From contig NC_085869.1 of NCBI RefSeq assembly GCF_034702125.1, forward strand, positions 19,433,677 to 19,497,676: a stretch of DNA of 64,000 bases, given 5' to 3'. Made by a program: the position numbers and the translations under genes. The notes below the pieces were generated by a model. The model was not told the DNA's origin. It saw only the letters and a list, made by a program, of their open reading frames with translations, and did not search any database. The DNA is from Engraulis encrasicolus. Its lineage: Eukaryota; Chordata; Actinopteri; Clupeiformes; Engraulidae. Positions 33,839-42,315 of the stretch are shown here, piece by piece; the stretch's first letter is position 1, and every line of letters begins with the position of its first letter.

Positions 33839-36800
33839 ATCTCTATCTCTCTCTCACTGTCTCTGTCTCTGTCTCTGTCTCTCTCTCACTGTCTCTCTCT
33901 CTGTCTCTCTCTCACTGTCTCTCTCTCTGTCTCTCTCTCACTGTCTCTCTCTGTGTCTCTGTCTCTCTCTCTCACACACACCTACCTGTAGTATTTGGAG
34001 CAGTAGCAGGACACTCCATCCTCTTCTCTCTTCTTGGCGCTCTTCTCACACAGTTGCTATTGAGCCTCCGTGCCGCCTCTCATTGCAGAGAGATAATTTC
34101 TGCTCCTAATAAATAATCTAAAATCAATGCAGACAGCGGTTAATTGGCACGGAGACTTTGCTTTGCGGGCTGCCCGACGAACGTCTGTCTTTGAATTAAT
34201 AGCATTTAGCGCTAGCAGGAAATAAATCTGAGAAATTGCTTGTCATGTACTGTCATGTCTAATAACTTTCAATAATTAGAGCTGATGGATTTTCACACTT
34301 TTCATTATCGGGGTAGTGCATGTAATTATTCTTTTCATTATGTGCAAACAATTAGCCGTATTTTGGCCCTTCCTTCAGTTGCCAAACAAAAAGGAAAACC
34401 AAGAGCGATCTGTAAACCTGTAAAGCATTTGGTTCAAAGTCTCCTCTGCTATTTCTATTTCTGTGTAGAGTCTATGTCTTGAGTGTTGAGACTTAAAGTA
34501 GGAAATATAAGTGATCTTATGTAGATTATAATGTATATTAAATGTTAATTACTTCATTGGGAGTTTGTCTTCCGCCGTATAATTATGTAAATATTTACAT
34601 GTGAAAATAATGTGACCGACTTCTCTGTCTGACCTCAGTGGTCAATCCCACATCTTCACTTCTCTTTCTGTGTTTCCCTGTCACAGCTTGAGCAGGTGAT
34701 GGAAACAGAAACCTACAAAAATGCTAAACTCATTTTAGAGAGGTTTGATCCAGGGTCCAAGAAGAAAATCGTAAGTTGTTTTTGTCATTTTGCGTTATTT
34801 ATTCACACATGGACTGATTCGTTTCGCAGTGCACTACTAATGATTTTGACTTGGTGGTGTAGGAACTGGAGAACACACCTATTGGTCCTCCCATGACCCC
34901 CAGGCCAGGACAAGGTAGGAGGAGATGTTTGGTAGATGCAATATGCATGAACGGCGTGACGTGTTCCATGTGCGTTAAGCCCTTTTTTGGGGGAAAACAT
35001 TTGGGGGAAAGCCAATACAAGTCAATTGGTGAAGGATTAAACGAAACTATGCTCAACATGCCGAAGACGTGTTGTGTTGTCGGCTGTTCAATAATATAGC
35101 CAAACAGCCGTGGCTGAAGCATGGACTGTGTTCATTTAGGCTAACCTGTAGAATGTAAGTTAATGAGACATTCACTTTGTTTTCTCCCAAAGAGGGGCGT
35201 AATGCACCTTCACGAGCAAAGTACCCGGATGGCCGTTCATACGTATAGGCCACACCCTCTACTTCCTGACCCATGGGGCCTTAAGTCACACAAAAAAATT
35301 GAATGGAAATGAATGGGCCGAGTCATGGTGGATTTTTGGTGCATATGTGGCTTTTTAAAGATTTGGATTGGCGTTGTAAGATCATTCATTTCAAGCCCTG
35401 TAAAATGTTTTGACTCTTCAGGCCTCATGAGGTGGAGACTTATGAGACCTTGCGATAGAATACAACTTCTGAAGGCTTTTCAATATGAGAGTCAGTGAAG
35501 TCAAAACCTGTGTTTTTAAGTTTAATAAGACGTAAAGTGCTACAATGTCGTGAAAGATTAGCAAAATCCGGAGGTACTATTAATGGCATTGTTGAATTTA
35601 TTTATTATGTACATTAAACGCTTTTCGCTGTACTTTATTGTTGGGTTTGAAAAGGGAACTAAAATGCATTTTGCTGACGTCATTAAGTTGCGTTTTAGCA
35701 TAAATGTAGCCTTGCACGCCTCTGCTCTCTGAGTGTACCAATAGCCACGCAGGTCCACAGCGTCCAAACGGAGAAATGACTGACATATATTTTTACCACC
35801 TTCAAACCTAATCTTACCATGTAGCAATGTTTATATTACCTTAAAATTGACGAGGTGATTTTCAATAGCACTTTCTTTGGTAGGAGGCACCTACTATAAA
35901 CCTACTATAAATCAAATGTTATTATTTAGGGACTGCATGATTTTGATTTAACTGGGATGCGTAAATAAAGCTGACATGGTGGTGGTGGTGACGAGAGCTG
36001 TGTGTGTGTGCTGGGTTCCGTCTTAGAGCTGCGCCACAGAATCGTCACTCCGCGTCCAGTGCCTGTGGTGGCCCCCAGCCCGGGCCCCATCACCGCCCGC
36101 CCTCCCCCCGCTCCCGCTCCTGCAGGACCCTCGAAAACTTCCGACGCAGCCCCCCACACGGCCCCCGGGGGGCCCCCAGAGAGGAATCTGCCTGCTATAG
36201 TTGCCCAGCAAACCTTCATCAGGAGACCCATCATGGCACCTGGAACTCCAGTGCCTGGCGTTGGTGAGTCTGCATCCACAAGTGAAGGCTTCTTCACATG
36301 GTTGTTTTCAAGTAACGCTTCATGATTATGAAACGGTGATCTCATGGGTACGCATTGGGGGGGTGTAATTCATGTACAGTGTATCTGGAGAGCGCATGTT
36401 GTTGCCAGAGAAAAGAGGCCTTGGTAACCAAATACAAGTCTTTGTCCATTATAAGGGGAAGTGGGTGAATAAAGCGCACTTTGTTCAGTTGAATACAGTC
36501 TAGCAGGGGAGCCATGTGTGTGTTATTTATTTTTTTTAATGCTTGTTGAGTTCTCCTGTAGAGCTTTAATTTCCCCTGCCTAGTTCAACACAGCACAACC
36601 ACGAAATGTTAAAAGCGGAAACCCTGCCCCCCTTAATCACGTTTTTCTGCAGCTATATCTGTTGCCAGTTGTGAGGTAGGACTTTCCCCAACACAAGCCT
36701 ATAGAGAACTATTACACAGACTTGAATAATGTTTTCTTTGTGCCGTTTCTTTTTTTTTTTTTTTCATACCGTCACTTTTTCCCAGACTCCGTAACTCCAT

Positions 36801-37827
36801 TTTCTCCCTTCTCCCACTCTCTCTTTTAGTTTTTTTTATTTTATTTATTTTTTTACATTTTTTTGTTGCCCCGAAAATTGAATGTGAAAAGCAATTTGAT
36901 GCACGGAGTCACCACAGAGTTTCCATATGCTGGTAAATTAATAAGCAGCAGGGAAGCCGGGGACTTTGCCAAGTCTCGCAGAAATGACCAGTCATCTTTC
37001 CCTGTGATTCACTCCTTGATGTTAAATTATATTAATTACCACTCAGCGGCCCAGCAGGGGCTCACTGACACAGGGACTCTGAAGGGAAGGGAAGGGAAGG
37101 GAAGGGAAGGGAAGGGAAGGGAAGGGAAGGGAGGTCCATTTCTAAGTAATTATTAAAATGTGTCCCTTTCAACCAATTTATCACCCACCACAGTCCTGTA
37201 GGTAACACTGAGACCTGAGCCCTGGCACCTATTTGTTCACCGTGTGCGTGTGCGTGTGTGTGTGTTGGGTTGCTGCTCTCTCACCAGTGTGTCTGAGTTT
37301 AACCTTGGGGCTGGTGCTCAGTGCTGGGTTTGTGTTTACAGTACTGTAGTGCTGTAGGGCTCTGGTTCACTGTGTTTGATTGGGGCTGTGTTGTGTTGTG
37401 GTGTTTTGCAGGAATGCACCCCCCAGGGCCCCCCCTGGCCAGGCCCATTCTGCCCCGAGAGAGGGGCGCCCTGGACAGGGTCATCGAGTACTTTGTCGGG
37501 GACGGACCACAGAACAGGTACCTAAACCATTTTACGTATTGAAACGAAATGTATGTTTTTTTTAGATTATTAAATTTTGCGAATTCAGGTAAATTGGGCC
37601 ACTTTGGGCCATTCACTTGTATGCAAAAAAAAAAATTGCCCCAATATACCTGAATTCACCATATTTAAACAGTATTGTAATGTAAATATTCAATGTCGTT
37701 TACAGCCTCTTCATAGGCTTTGTAATGTTATCTGAAATAACTGATTGCCATGTCAGTTGTCAATTATGTTGCATGTTGGCATCCTCCATCTCAATATTTG
37801 TTTTTTTTCTCCCTCCACCTTCACCTT

Positions 37828-37873
<46 letters not shown>

Positions 37874-38695
37874 TCTCTCTCTCTCTCTCTATCCCCTAGA
37901 TATGCCCTTATATGCCAGCAGTGTCTTTCGCATAACGGCATGGCATTAAAAGAGGAATTTGAATACATTGGTAAGATTTAGAGAAACACAAGTGTTCCTG
38001 TCAGTCTCCATCAAGCACTGCACCTTCATTTGCCCTCTAACATTTGGCAGGCCAGTATATCATCGGGCTCTTAAAAGCCTTTGCTCCCCCCTGGCCTTTG
38101 AAAGTGAAAGGGAGGTGAAAAAAATGTCTAGATTGAATATGCAAACAAGTGTAGCCCATCCATCGCATCCCTTTATGTGTCCATATTTTTTTTTTTTTAC
38201 TTCTTAGTTTTAAGAGTATCATCAGTTTCATTTTCATATATATTAACCTCAGGCTTTATAAAAAATAAAAAAAAAACAGGGCAATTTGACAGACCGGCTA
38301 AGATGGTGTGCGCTTTGAGTGCTGCTTTATTTAAAAAGTCGTTGTTTATTTATATCTGTCCTGCTTCCATCCCGCCTATCCACCCTCTCCCCCCCACCCC
38401 CACCCCTCTTTGCTGTTTCACTTCGCAGCCTTTCGCTGTGCCTACTGCTATTTCTTGAACCCGGCCAGGAAGACGCGCCCACAGGCACCACGCCTGATGG
38501 AGATGGTGGCGGACAAGAGGATGAGTCTTGACCCCGCTGCCGCCGCCGCCGCCGCTGCTGCTGCTGCTGCTGCTGCTGCTGCCGCCGCCGCCGCCACCCA
38601 CTCCCCCGATGCAGCCCCCGCCTCAGAAGATACCCCCCCCTCTGCTAGCACAGGTAACACACACACACACACACACACACACGTGTGTGCGCACA

Positions 38696-38752
<57 letters not shown>

Positions 38753-40088
38753 CGAGCCCGGTTGGGGGTAGGGGGGAGAAATCCCTCACGCTTGATTTAT
38801 GATGAACTCCCTGGCGAGGAGGGGGGTGGTTGTTTAGTAATTTGATAGTTTTGTCAGTGATGGTGATGGGTCGGGGCTCAGGGTCTGCTGTGGGGGGTAT
38901 ATTGGGGTTGAGGCCTGCTGGAGTTGTAATCTGACCGAGTAGAGAGGCAGCGCCAGACAGTGCCAGTGAAGGCGCTTATGTCAAGGCATCATCTGTGACT
39001 TCAGTGGGAGGAGAATGGCCTCATTTTTTGGAGGCCCCATCTATTGAAACGACTCCTGGCCTCTTGAAAAAACTAGGTATGTTTTCTTTTTGTTTTTCTT
39101 GTTTTTCTGTGTTGGCACACATGATGCAAGACTAAATTTGTTTTCTCTATTGTTTTTCTGCTAGTTGTTTTTTTTTCCCTGGTAACCTATCGGTGAACCG
39201 GTATCAGTCTTTCTTCATCCTGTATGAGTGTTGCATCATGTCCCCCCCAGCCTAAATCCACCCATCCCCTCAGCTTTAATGGGGACATTTGCTTGATCTC
39301 ATTTCGGATCTGAAGACAGATTCGCTGAGGGATTACAGGCTTTGGCTGCTTTCATCTCTGTGTCCGGCTCCGGCTGCTTACAAAGCCTCGGCTTTCCCAA
39401 GCCTTTTGCTTCCTCACTCCAACACTCCTCCTCCTCCTCCTCCTCCTCCTTCTCCTCCTCCTCCTACTCCTCCTCCTTCTCCTCATCCATCCTCTTCTTC
39501 CTCCTCCTCCTCCTCTTCCTCCTTCTCCTCCATCCTCCTCCTCTACCTCCTACTCCTCCTCTATCCTCCTCCTCCTCCTCTTCATCGTCGTCGTCCTCCT
39601 CCTCCATCTCCATCCTCTTCCTCCTCCTCCATCCTCATCCTCTTCCTCCTTCTCATCCTCTTCCTCCTCCCCCTCTTCTTCCTCCTCCTCCTCCTCCTCT
39701 TCCTCCTCCTCCTCTTGGCCTAGCTGGGACTTGTACCACTAGACTGGCTTCATTATGCCCATCATGTTGTTGCTAATTAATCCTTAAGTCTGTGTGCCTT
39801 TTGGATGTAATTTGTGTGATCTGGTTAAGTGAGTTGGCGCTGCGCTGGGTTGGGTGCCTTGTGTGTGTTGCAGAGGAGGGCGAGGCAGCTCCTGAAGGCC
39901 AGGCCCCAGATCTGGAAGTAGAGGAGCAGCCGCAGCAGGAGGAGCAGGAGCAGGAGCAGGCTGCTGTGGAGGAGGAGTCGACCACAGATGACACGCCCCA
40001 AGGCCCCGAGCCCACAGAGGAGGAGACCGTGCTGGAAAAATCTGAAGGGGAGGAGGAGCATGATGTCTCTGCCATGGAGGTGGAATGA
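30318..40088 (+). CDS. lnpk: lunapark (ER junction protein), 12 coding exons
   Basis: Lunapark stabilises three-way junctions of the tubular endoplasmic reticulum and works with atlastins and reticulons (family knowledge). Joining 30318-30344, 30734-30775, 32208-32395, 33353-33411, 33557-33597, 34687-34770, 34863-34914, 36027-36263, 37412-37517, 37900-37970, 38429-38653 and 39874-40088 gives an uninterrupted 448-residue protein; every junction is GT-AG and phase-consistent. Seen in the product: MGxxxS start (Gly2, Ser6) suited to N-myristoylation; membrane segments at about 43-66 and 74-98; a charged, coiled-coil-prone stretch at about 100-146; a Pro/Ala-rich linker 155-240; the conserved block HPPGPPLARPILPRERGALD from 246; a C4 zinc finger (Cys284, Cys287, Cys306, Cys309); 20 alanines at 339-358; and an acidic Glu/Gln tail 378-448. 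The human protein is about 428 residues, so this one is full length. I recognise the family firmly; whether it is the a or b teleost paralogue is not resolved. Confidence 0.96.
30734..30775 (+). CDS. lnpk: lnpk coding exon 2
   Basis: Residues 10-23 (AKPTTVEVLEGIDK), phase 0 at both ends. Acceptor CAG ends at 30733 and donor GTAAGA starts at 30776. The motif matches the conserved KPSTVEVLE-type stretch of lunapark. At 42 nt it is too short to appear as a recognisable open frame on its own. Confidence 0.93.
31607..31758. mobile_element. hAT-like MITE in lnpk intron 3
   Basis: CAGTGGCGGA at the left and TCCGCTCCTG at the right are imperfect inverted termini. The body is rich in GGGCCC/GGGCAC. 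Flanks TTACTACT and TTATACTA agree only partly. Confidence 0.6.
32021..32180 (-). mobile_element. hAT-like MITE abutting an lnpk splice acceptor
   Basis: CAGGGAGGCCAACA at the left, GCTGTCAGCGGCCCTG at the right. Flanks ATGCTGAG and TTGCTGAA agree at 6 of 8. The end is 27 bp from coding exon 3, so the acceptor region lies between repeat and exon. Confidence 0.72.
32208..32395 (+). CDS. lnpk: lnpk coding exon 3 (both membrane segments begin here)
   Basis: Residues 24-86. It encodes the IQALEEYREKNQ helix, the first membrane segment (about 43-66) and most of the second (from about 74). Acceptor TAG ends at 32207 and donor GTAAGT starts at 32396; the exon ends after two bases of codon 86. The hAT-like repeat 32021-32180 ends only 27 bp upstream of the exon. 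Confidence 0.95.
32523..32943. mobile_element. TTAA-flanked foldback MITE in lnpk intron
   Basis: TTAA at both ends with AGGATAACTTCTG and AGAAGTTATCCT termini. Paired inner blocks include CACACTACCCTGGACTTGTC with GACAAGTCAAGGGTAGTGTG. About 420 bp. Confidence 0.87.
32945..33005. repeat. (CA)n microsatellite
   Basis: CA repeats with CAGACA variants, directly adjoining the MITE end. Confidence 0.95.
33115..33263. mobile_element. short TTAA-flanked MITE related to 32523-32943
   Basis: TTAA ends. The right half shares GGGTAGTGTGAGCA-TACAAC-GCAT and TTGGCAGA with the larger element 180 bp upstream, while the left half is deleted. Confidence 0.8.
33353..33411 (+). CDS. lnpk: lnpk coding exon 4
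   Basis: Completes codon 86 and encodes the end of the second membrane segment followed by the basic, cytosolic FNKRTERN motif (about 98-105), which is highly conserved in lunapark. Acceptor GCAG ends at 33352 and donor GTAAGC begins at 33412. Confidence 0.94.
33557..33597 (+). CDS. lnpk: lnpk coding exon 5
   Basis: Residues 106-119 (DEKLEDLKSEKRKI), part of a charged coiled-coil-prone helix after the membrane hairpin. Acceptor AAG ends at 33556 and donor GTAAGT starts at 33598. The 41 nt fit phase 1 to phase 0. Confidence 0.93.
33739..33976. repeat. (CT)n-rich pyrimidine microsatellite, lnpk intron
   Basis: About 240 bp of CT and CTGT units on the coding strand, between coding exons 5 and 6. 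Confidence 0.97.
34687..34770 (+). CDS. lnpk: lnpk coding exon 6
   Basis: Residues 120-147, containing the conserved ETYKNAKLILERFDP stretch. Phase 0 at both ends. Acceptor CACAG ends at 34686 and donor GTAAGT begins at 34771. Confidence 0.95.
34863..34914 (+). CDS. lnpk: lnpk coding exon 7
   Basis: Residues 148-164 (ELENTPIGPPMTPRPGQ) plus one base of codon 165. The TARPGQE-type motif is conserved in lunapark proteins. Acceptor GTAG ends at 34862 and donor GTAGGA starts at 34915. Confidence 0.92.
34943..35100 (+). repeat. dispersed repeat with a THAP-like start peptide
   Basis: Shares about 90 bp with 27255-27345 on the opposite strand. At 35058 an ATG begins MPKTCCVVGCS before a stop at 35097. 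The pattern M-P-x-x-C-x4-C resembles the start of a THAP zinc finger as used in P-element-like transposases. Too short to be a gene. Confidence 0.4.
35272..35445. mobile_element. shortened copy of the 4019-4593 element
   Basis: Begins ATGGGGCCTTAAGTCAC, shares TTTGGATTGGCGTTGTAAGA with 4170 onwards, and ends with GGTGGAGACTTA, like the right end of the longer copy. Confidence 0.6.
36027..36263 (+). CDS. lnpk: lnpk coding exon 8 (proline-rich linker)
   Basis: Residues 165-243, mostly Pro, Ala and Ser with the conserved GGPPER motif, so it is probably a disordered cytosolic linker. This region varies most between species. Acceptor TTAG ends at 36026 and donor GTGAGT starts at 36264. GC content rises sharply against the AT-rich introns. 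Confidence 0.94.
37081..37132. repeat. (GGGAA)n pentanucleotide repeat
   Basis: About ten units in tandem within lnpk intron 8. Confidence 0.97.
37412..37517 (+). CDS. lnpk: lnpk coding exon 9
   Basis: Residues 244-279, almost invariant in vertebrates (PPGPPLARPILPRERGALD, then EYFVGDGPQN). It leads into the zinc finger. Acceptor GCAG ends at 37411; donor GTACCT begins at 37518. Confidence 0.96.
37568..37668. repeat. hairpin / MITE remnant in lnpk intron
   Basis: GAATTCAGGTAAATTGGG pairs with CCCAATATACCTGAATTC around a short A-rich loop; TTAAA lies near both ends. Confidence 0.6.
37837..37891. repeat. (CT)n microsatellite forming the exon 10 pyrimidine tract
   Basis: Ends 8 bp before the exon 10 acceptor, so it functions as the polypyrimidine tract of that splice site. 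Confidence 0.93.
37900..37970 (+). CDS. lnpk: lnpk coding exon 10 (first zinc-finger half)
   Basis: Residues 280-302 (ALICQQCLSHNGMALKEEFE), carrying Cys284 and Cys287 of the C4 finger. The acceptor TAG ends at 37899, and its pyrimidine tract is supplied by a (CT)n microsatellite at 37837-37891. Donor GTAAGA starts at 37971. Confidence 0.95.
38429..38653 (+). CDS. lnpk: lnpk coding exon 11 (second zinc-finger half and poly-Ala)
   Basis: Residues 303-377, with Cys306 and Cys309 of the finger, the conserved FLNPARKTRPQAPRL segment, and then 20 consecutive alanines (339-358, nt 38536-38595) encoded by mixed GCT and GCC codons. Human lunapark, as I recall it, has no such run. Acceptor GCAG ends at 38428. 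Donor GTAACA at 38654 runs straight into a CA microsatellite. Confidence 0.94.
38536..38595 (+). repeat. in-frame alanine-coding trinucleotide repeat
   Basis: Twenty GCN codons: one GCT, five GCC, nine or ten GCT, then GCC. It is translated as Ala339-358 of lunapark. Confidence 0.93.
38656..38750. repeat. (CA)n microsatellite at the exon 11 donor
   Basis: Begins at donor position +3 and has a central ACGTGTGTGCGCACAC palindrome near 38680-38695. Confidence 0.95.
39421..39716. repeat. (TCC)n-rich polypyrimidine tract, last lnpk intron
   Basis: About 295 bp of nearly pure C/T on the coding strand, ending 157 bp before exon 12. Mirror-symmetric pyrimidine tracts of this kind can form triplex DNA. 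Confidence 0.95.
39874..40088 (+). CDS. lnpk: lnpk coding exon 12 (acidic C-terminus, stop)
   Basis: Residues 378-448 and the TGA stop at 40086-40088. The tail is about one-third Glu with Gln and is expected to be disordered. Acceptor CAG ends at 39873. The frame is fixed by the G of exon 11 plus AG here, giving Glu378. Sequence conservation with the mammalian tail is limited to its acidic character. Confidence 0.9.
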
Positions 40089-41035
40089 AGACTTTCACTG
40101 GCGTCAACAACAAGGAACACAAAGGAGTTTCATAATGCTGTGTGTTGGTTGTTTACCATGAATGCCTAGTCCCAAGCATTTTTGCCTGCTATTTTGCCCC
40201 CATGCTGTTGTATGTAGAGGAGTTGCGTTTGGGTTTTTTTTTTTCTCCTTTTGTTTTGATATAAAAAAGCTATTTACGTTTAATGCTGTAAGTGATTGAG
40301 GAATCGGTCACAAATTCAGGAGAATGCCAACGGAAGACTGAAAAAGGGATTGTTTGTGTATATAAATATGCTGTGATGTGAGGAATGGTTTTGATGGGGG
40401 AAAAAACATGTAAAACGACTGAAATATTTTGAGTAGCCATATCCTCCGCTTCCATGTTTTACACTTCTTCTGTTTTCACTAAATGTAGCACTTTCTAAAA
40501 CACCAGGCATACACTAGCCTAAATTTGTTCACACCCAGAAACAATAAGCACAGTTTTAACTGCAGTCGACTGTTAGGGTTTTTTTATGTTCGTTTATCTT
40601 TTTTGTAATATGAAATGGAAAAACTCGTCTTGCCATGTCGGCTCTGTCATGTTTGAATGTACTATTTTTGTGTGATAGTTTTCATTCAATAATGAAATAT
40701 ACAGTTTCTTAATGTAATAACATATTTATAGTATTTATACAAATTTGGTCTATGGTACAGTGCCTTTCAAAGGAAAGTGTTAGGTTGCTTTTCAAGCAGA
40801 CACCAACCACATGTTTACAATTGAATTCTGGTACACTCATAGGAATGTTGAGGTGTATTTATTTCATCTGGGGAAGGTGAACATGAAACAGTTTTACTAA
40901 ACTATTGTGCCTTCGTACTTTACATTTGTCAAGATAATGGAAGAAATGTGAAGTATACATCTTCTTTCTGTAGCCAATGTGCTGTTGAGGAGAAAATGCC
41001 ACAGATTGTTAATAAAGTATTTTTTAAAAAGCTCC
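40089..41035 (+). other. lnpk: lnpk 3' UTR
   Basis: About 0.95 kb of AT-rich DNA between the stop codon and the AATAAA at 41011. It contains a Pumilio-type element TGTATATA at 40357-40364 and AU-rich stretches around 40730. The exact cleavage point is inferred to lie roughly 15-25 bp after the signal, ahead of the TG-rich stretch at about 41038. Confidence 0.75.
41011..41016 (+). terminator. lnpk: lnpk polyadenylation signal AATAAA
   Basis: Canonical AATAAA followed by a T-rich and then TG-rich region, which fits a cleavage/polyadenylation site. It is the first canonical hexamer I found after the stop codon. Confidence 0.8.
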
Positions 41036-41071
41036 TTTGCTGTGTTGGTGTCATACTCCAGGTAATGTTAA

Positions 41072-41345
41072 GAGTAGAGAGTAGAGTAGAGTAACTTTAT
41101 TGATCCCCAGGGGGAAATTCAGGTATCCAGTAGCTTACATAAATCCACAAATGCCACATGGACATTTCAAGACACAAATAACACAGGAATAGTCAGGGAG
41201 GGGAAAATAAAATAAAATAGTAAAGATAATAAATGTAAAAAAGGTAATTGTGCAAAAAGACATTCTGTGCGTTGGGACAGACCAATGCAGAAAACATACT
41301 CTGTCAGTTAAGGTAGACAATCTTAACATGACCTGGAACAAGTGT
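41072..41345 (-). mobile_element. 3' end of a non-LTR retrotransposon
   Basis: The minus strand ends in GAATTTCCCCCTGGGGATCA then ATAAAGTTAC and a (TCTAC)n tail, a very common fish LINE 3' terminus of Rex type. 5'-truncated, no coding capacity. It lies just past the lnpk poly(A) signal and points towards the gene. Confidence 0.7.
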
Positions 41346-42033
41346 TGATTGATACATCTATGAGTATAGTATGTAGAAGTAGGCAGTGTACAGAGTTAAG
41401 TAAGTTAGTAAGGTAGAGTAAGATAATGTAGGATTGTGGCCATAGTAGGCCTTGCAACTTGTTATGGCCCGGCTTGTTGGAGGCACTGCAATATAGAAGT
41501 GGAGACAACACCAGGAGTTACAGATGAAATAGCTCTCTTTTATTTACAAGTTCAAAATGGTTAATTGTCAAGGTCATGTGTGTGCAGTGCAGCACGGCAT
41601 GGAGTGAGGATATAAAGTGCATGTGATGTCAGTGTGGAGAATGGAGACACAAAGGGGGAGACCAGGGGCCTCATGCACTAAGTCTTATGTACATTTCCTA
41701 CTGAATCTTTGCATATATGAACATTTAAAACAAATATGCATCTAAAACTTAAACCGTATCATTCCATTCGTAATAGCTTTTTATTCTGAGTCATGTGATA
41801 TATCAGATTTTACATTAAATTTAGTGGTACACCTAGGGTCCTAGGTCCTTTTTCATGTGAAGTCAGTCTTAGTACATCTGAACATTATTGTGAAATGAGG
41901 CCCTGCACACGTGGCCTAGGAGTGCCTACTGGAGTGGAGCAGAGACTTAATTGGAGCTCATGTCAATTAAGCCTCCTGGCACCAGCCTTGCTCATGCACT
42001 GGCATACTAGTGTCAATAGGGTTGAGACAAACT

Positions 42034-42315
42034 GCTGCTCATTGAAACTGCTGCCCATTCCCAAAATTGACCTTTTCATGAATATTTACTTAGTAATAAT
42101 AAACTAATATTTACTGGTCTGTCTAAAGTACATTAGGATTTGCAGCTCAAGATATCTATTACTGGAACTTCAAAATGGCGGACATGCAGAGGATCCACAT
42201 TTTTAATGTATGAAAAGGACAATTCTTCCAGTCATAATGAATACTTAGAAATGATGCCGTTGGAAGATTGTCGTGAAAAGGGTAACATTTGTGAATAGGC
42301 AGCATACACTCTGGA
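42034..42315 (+). mobile_element. decayed copy of the GGGACACTGTG MITE
   Basis: Shares CTGCTCATTGAAACTG, TTCAAAATGGCGGAC and GTCATAATGAATACTTAGAA with the 25463 copy, but the termini are gone. Oldest of the five. Confidence 0.75.

Noticed and set aside
33629..34116. Open frames of Ser/Leu repeats
   Set aside because: They are translations of the (CT)n microsatellite in an lnpk intron; no domain and no start context.
35926..36345. Minus-strand open frame opposite lnpk exon 8
   Set aside because: GC-rich shadow of the coding exon on the other strand.
37081..37132. CRISPR-like array
   Set aside because: Head-to-tail 5-bp units without spacers; a simple repeat in a eukaryotic intron.
39289..39776. 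Two overlapping open frames rich in Pro, Ser and Leu
   Set aside because: Products of the TCC-rich intronic tract between lnpk exons 11 and 12.
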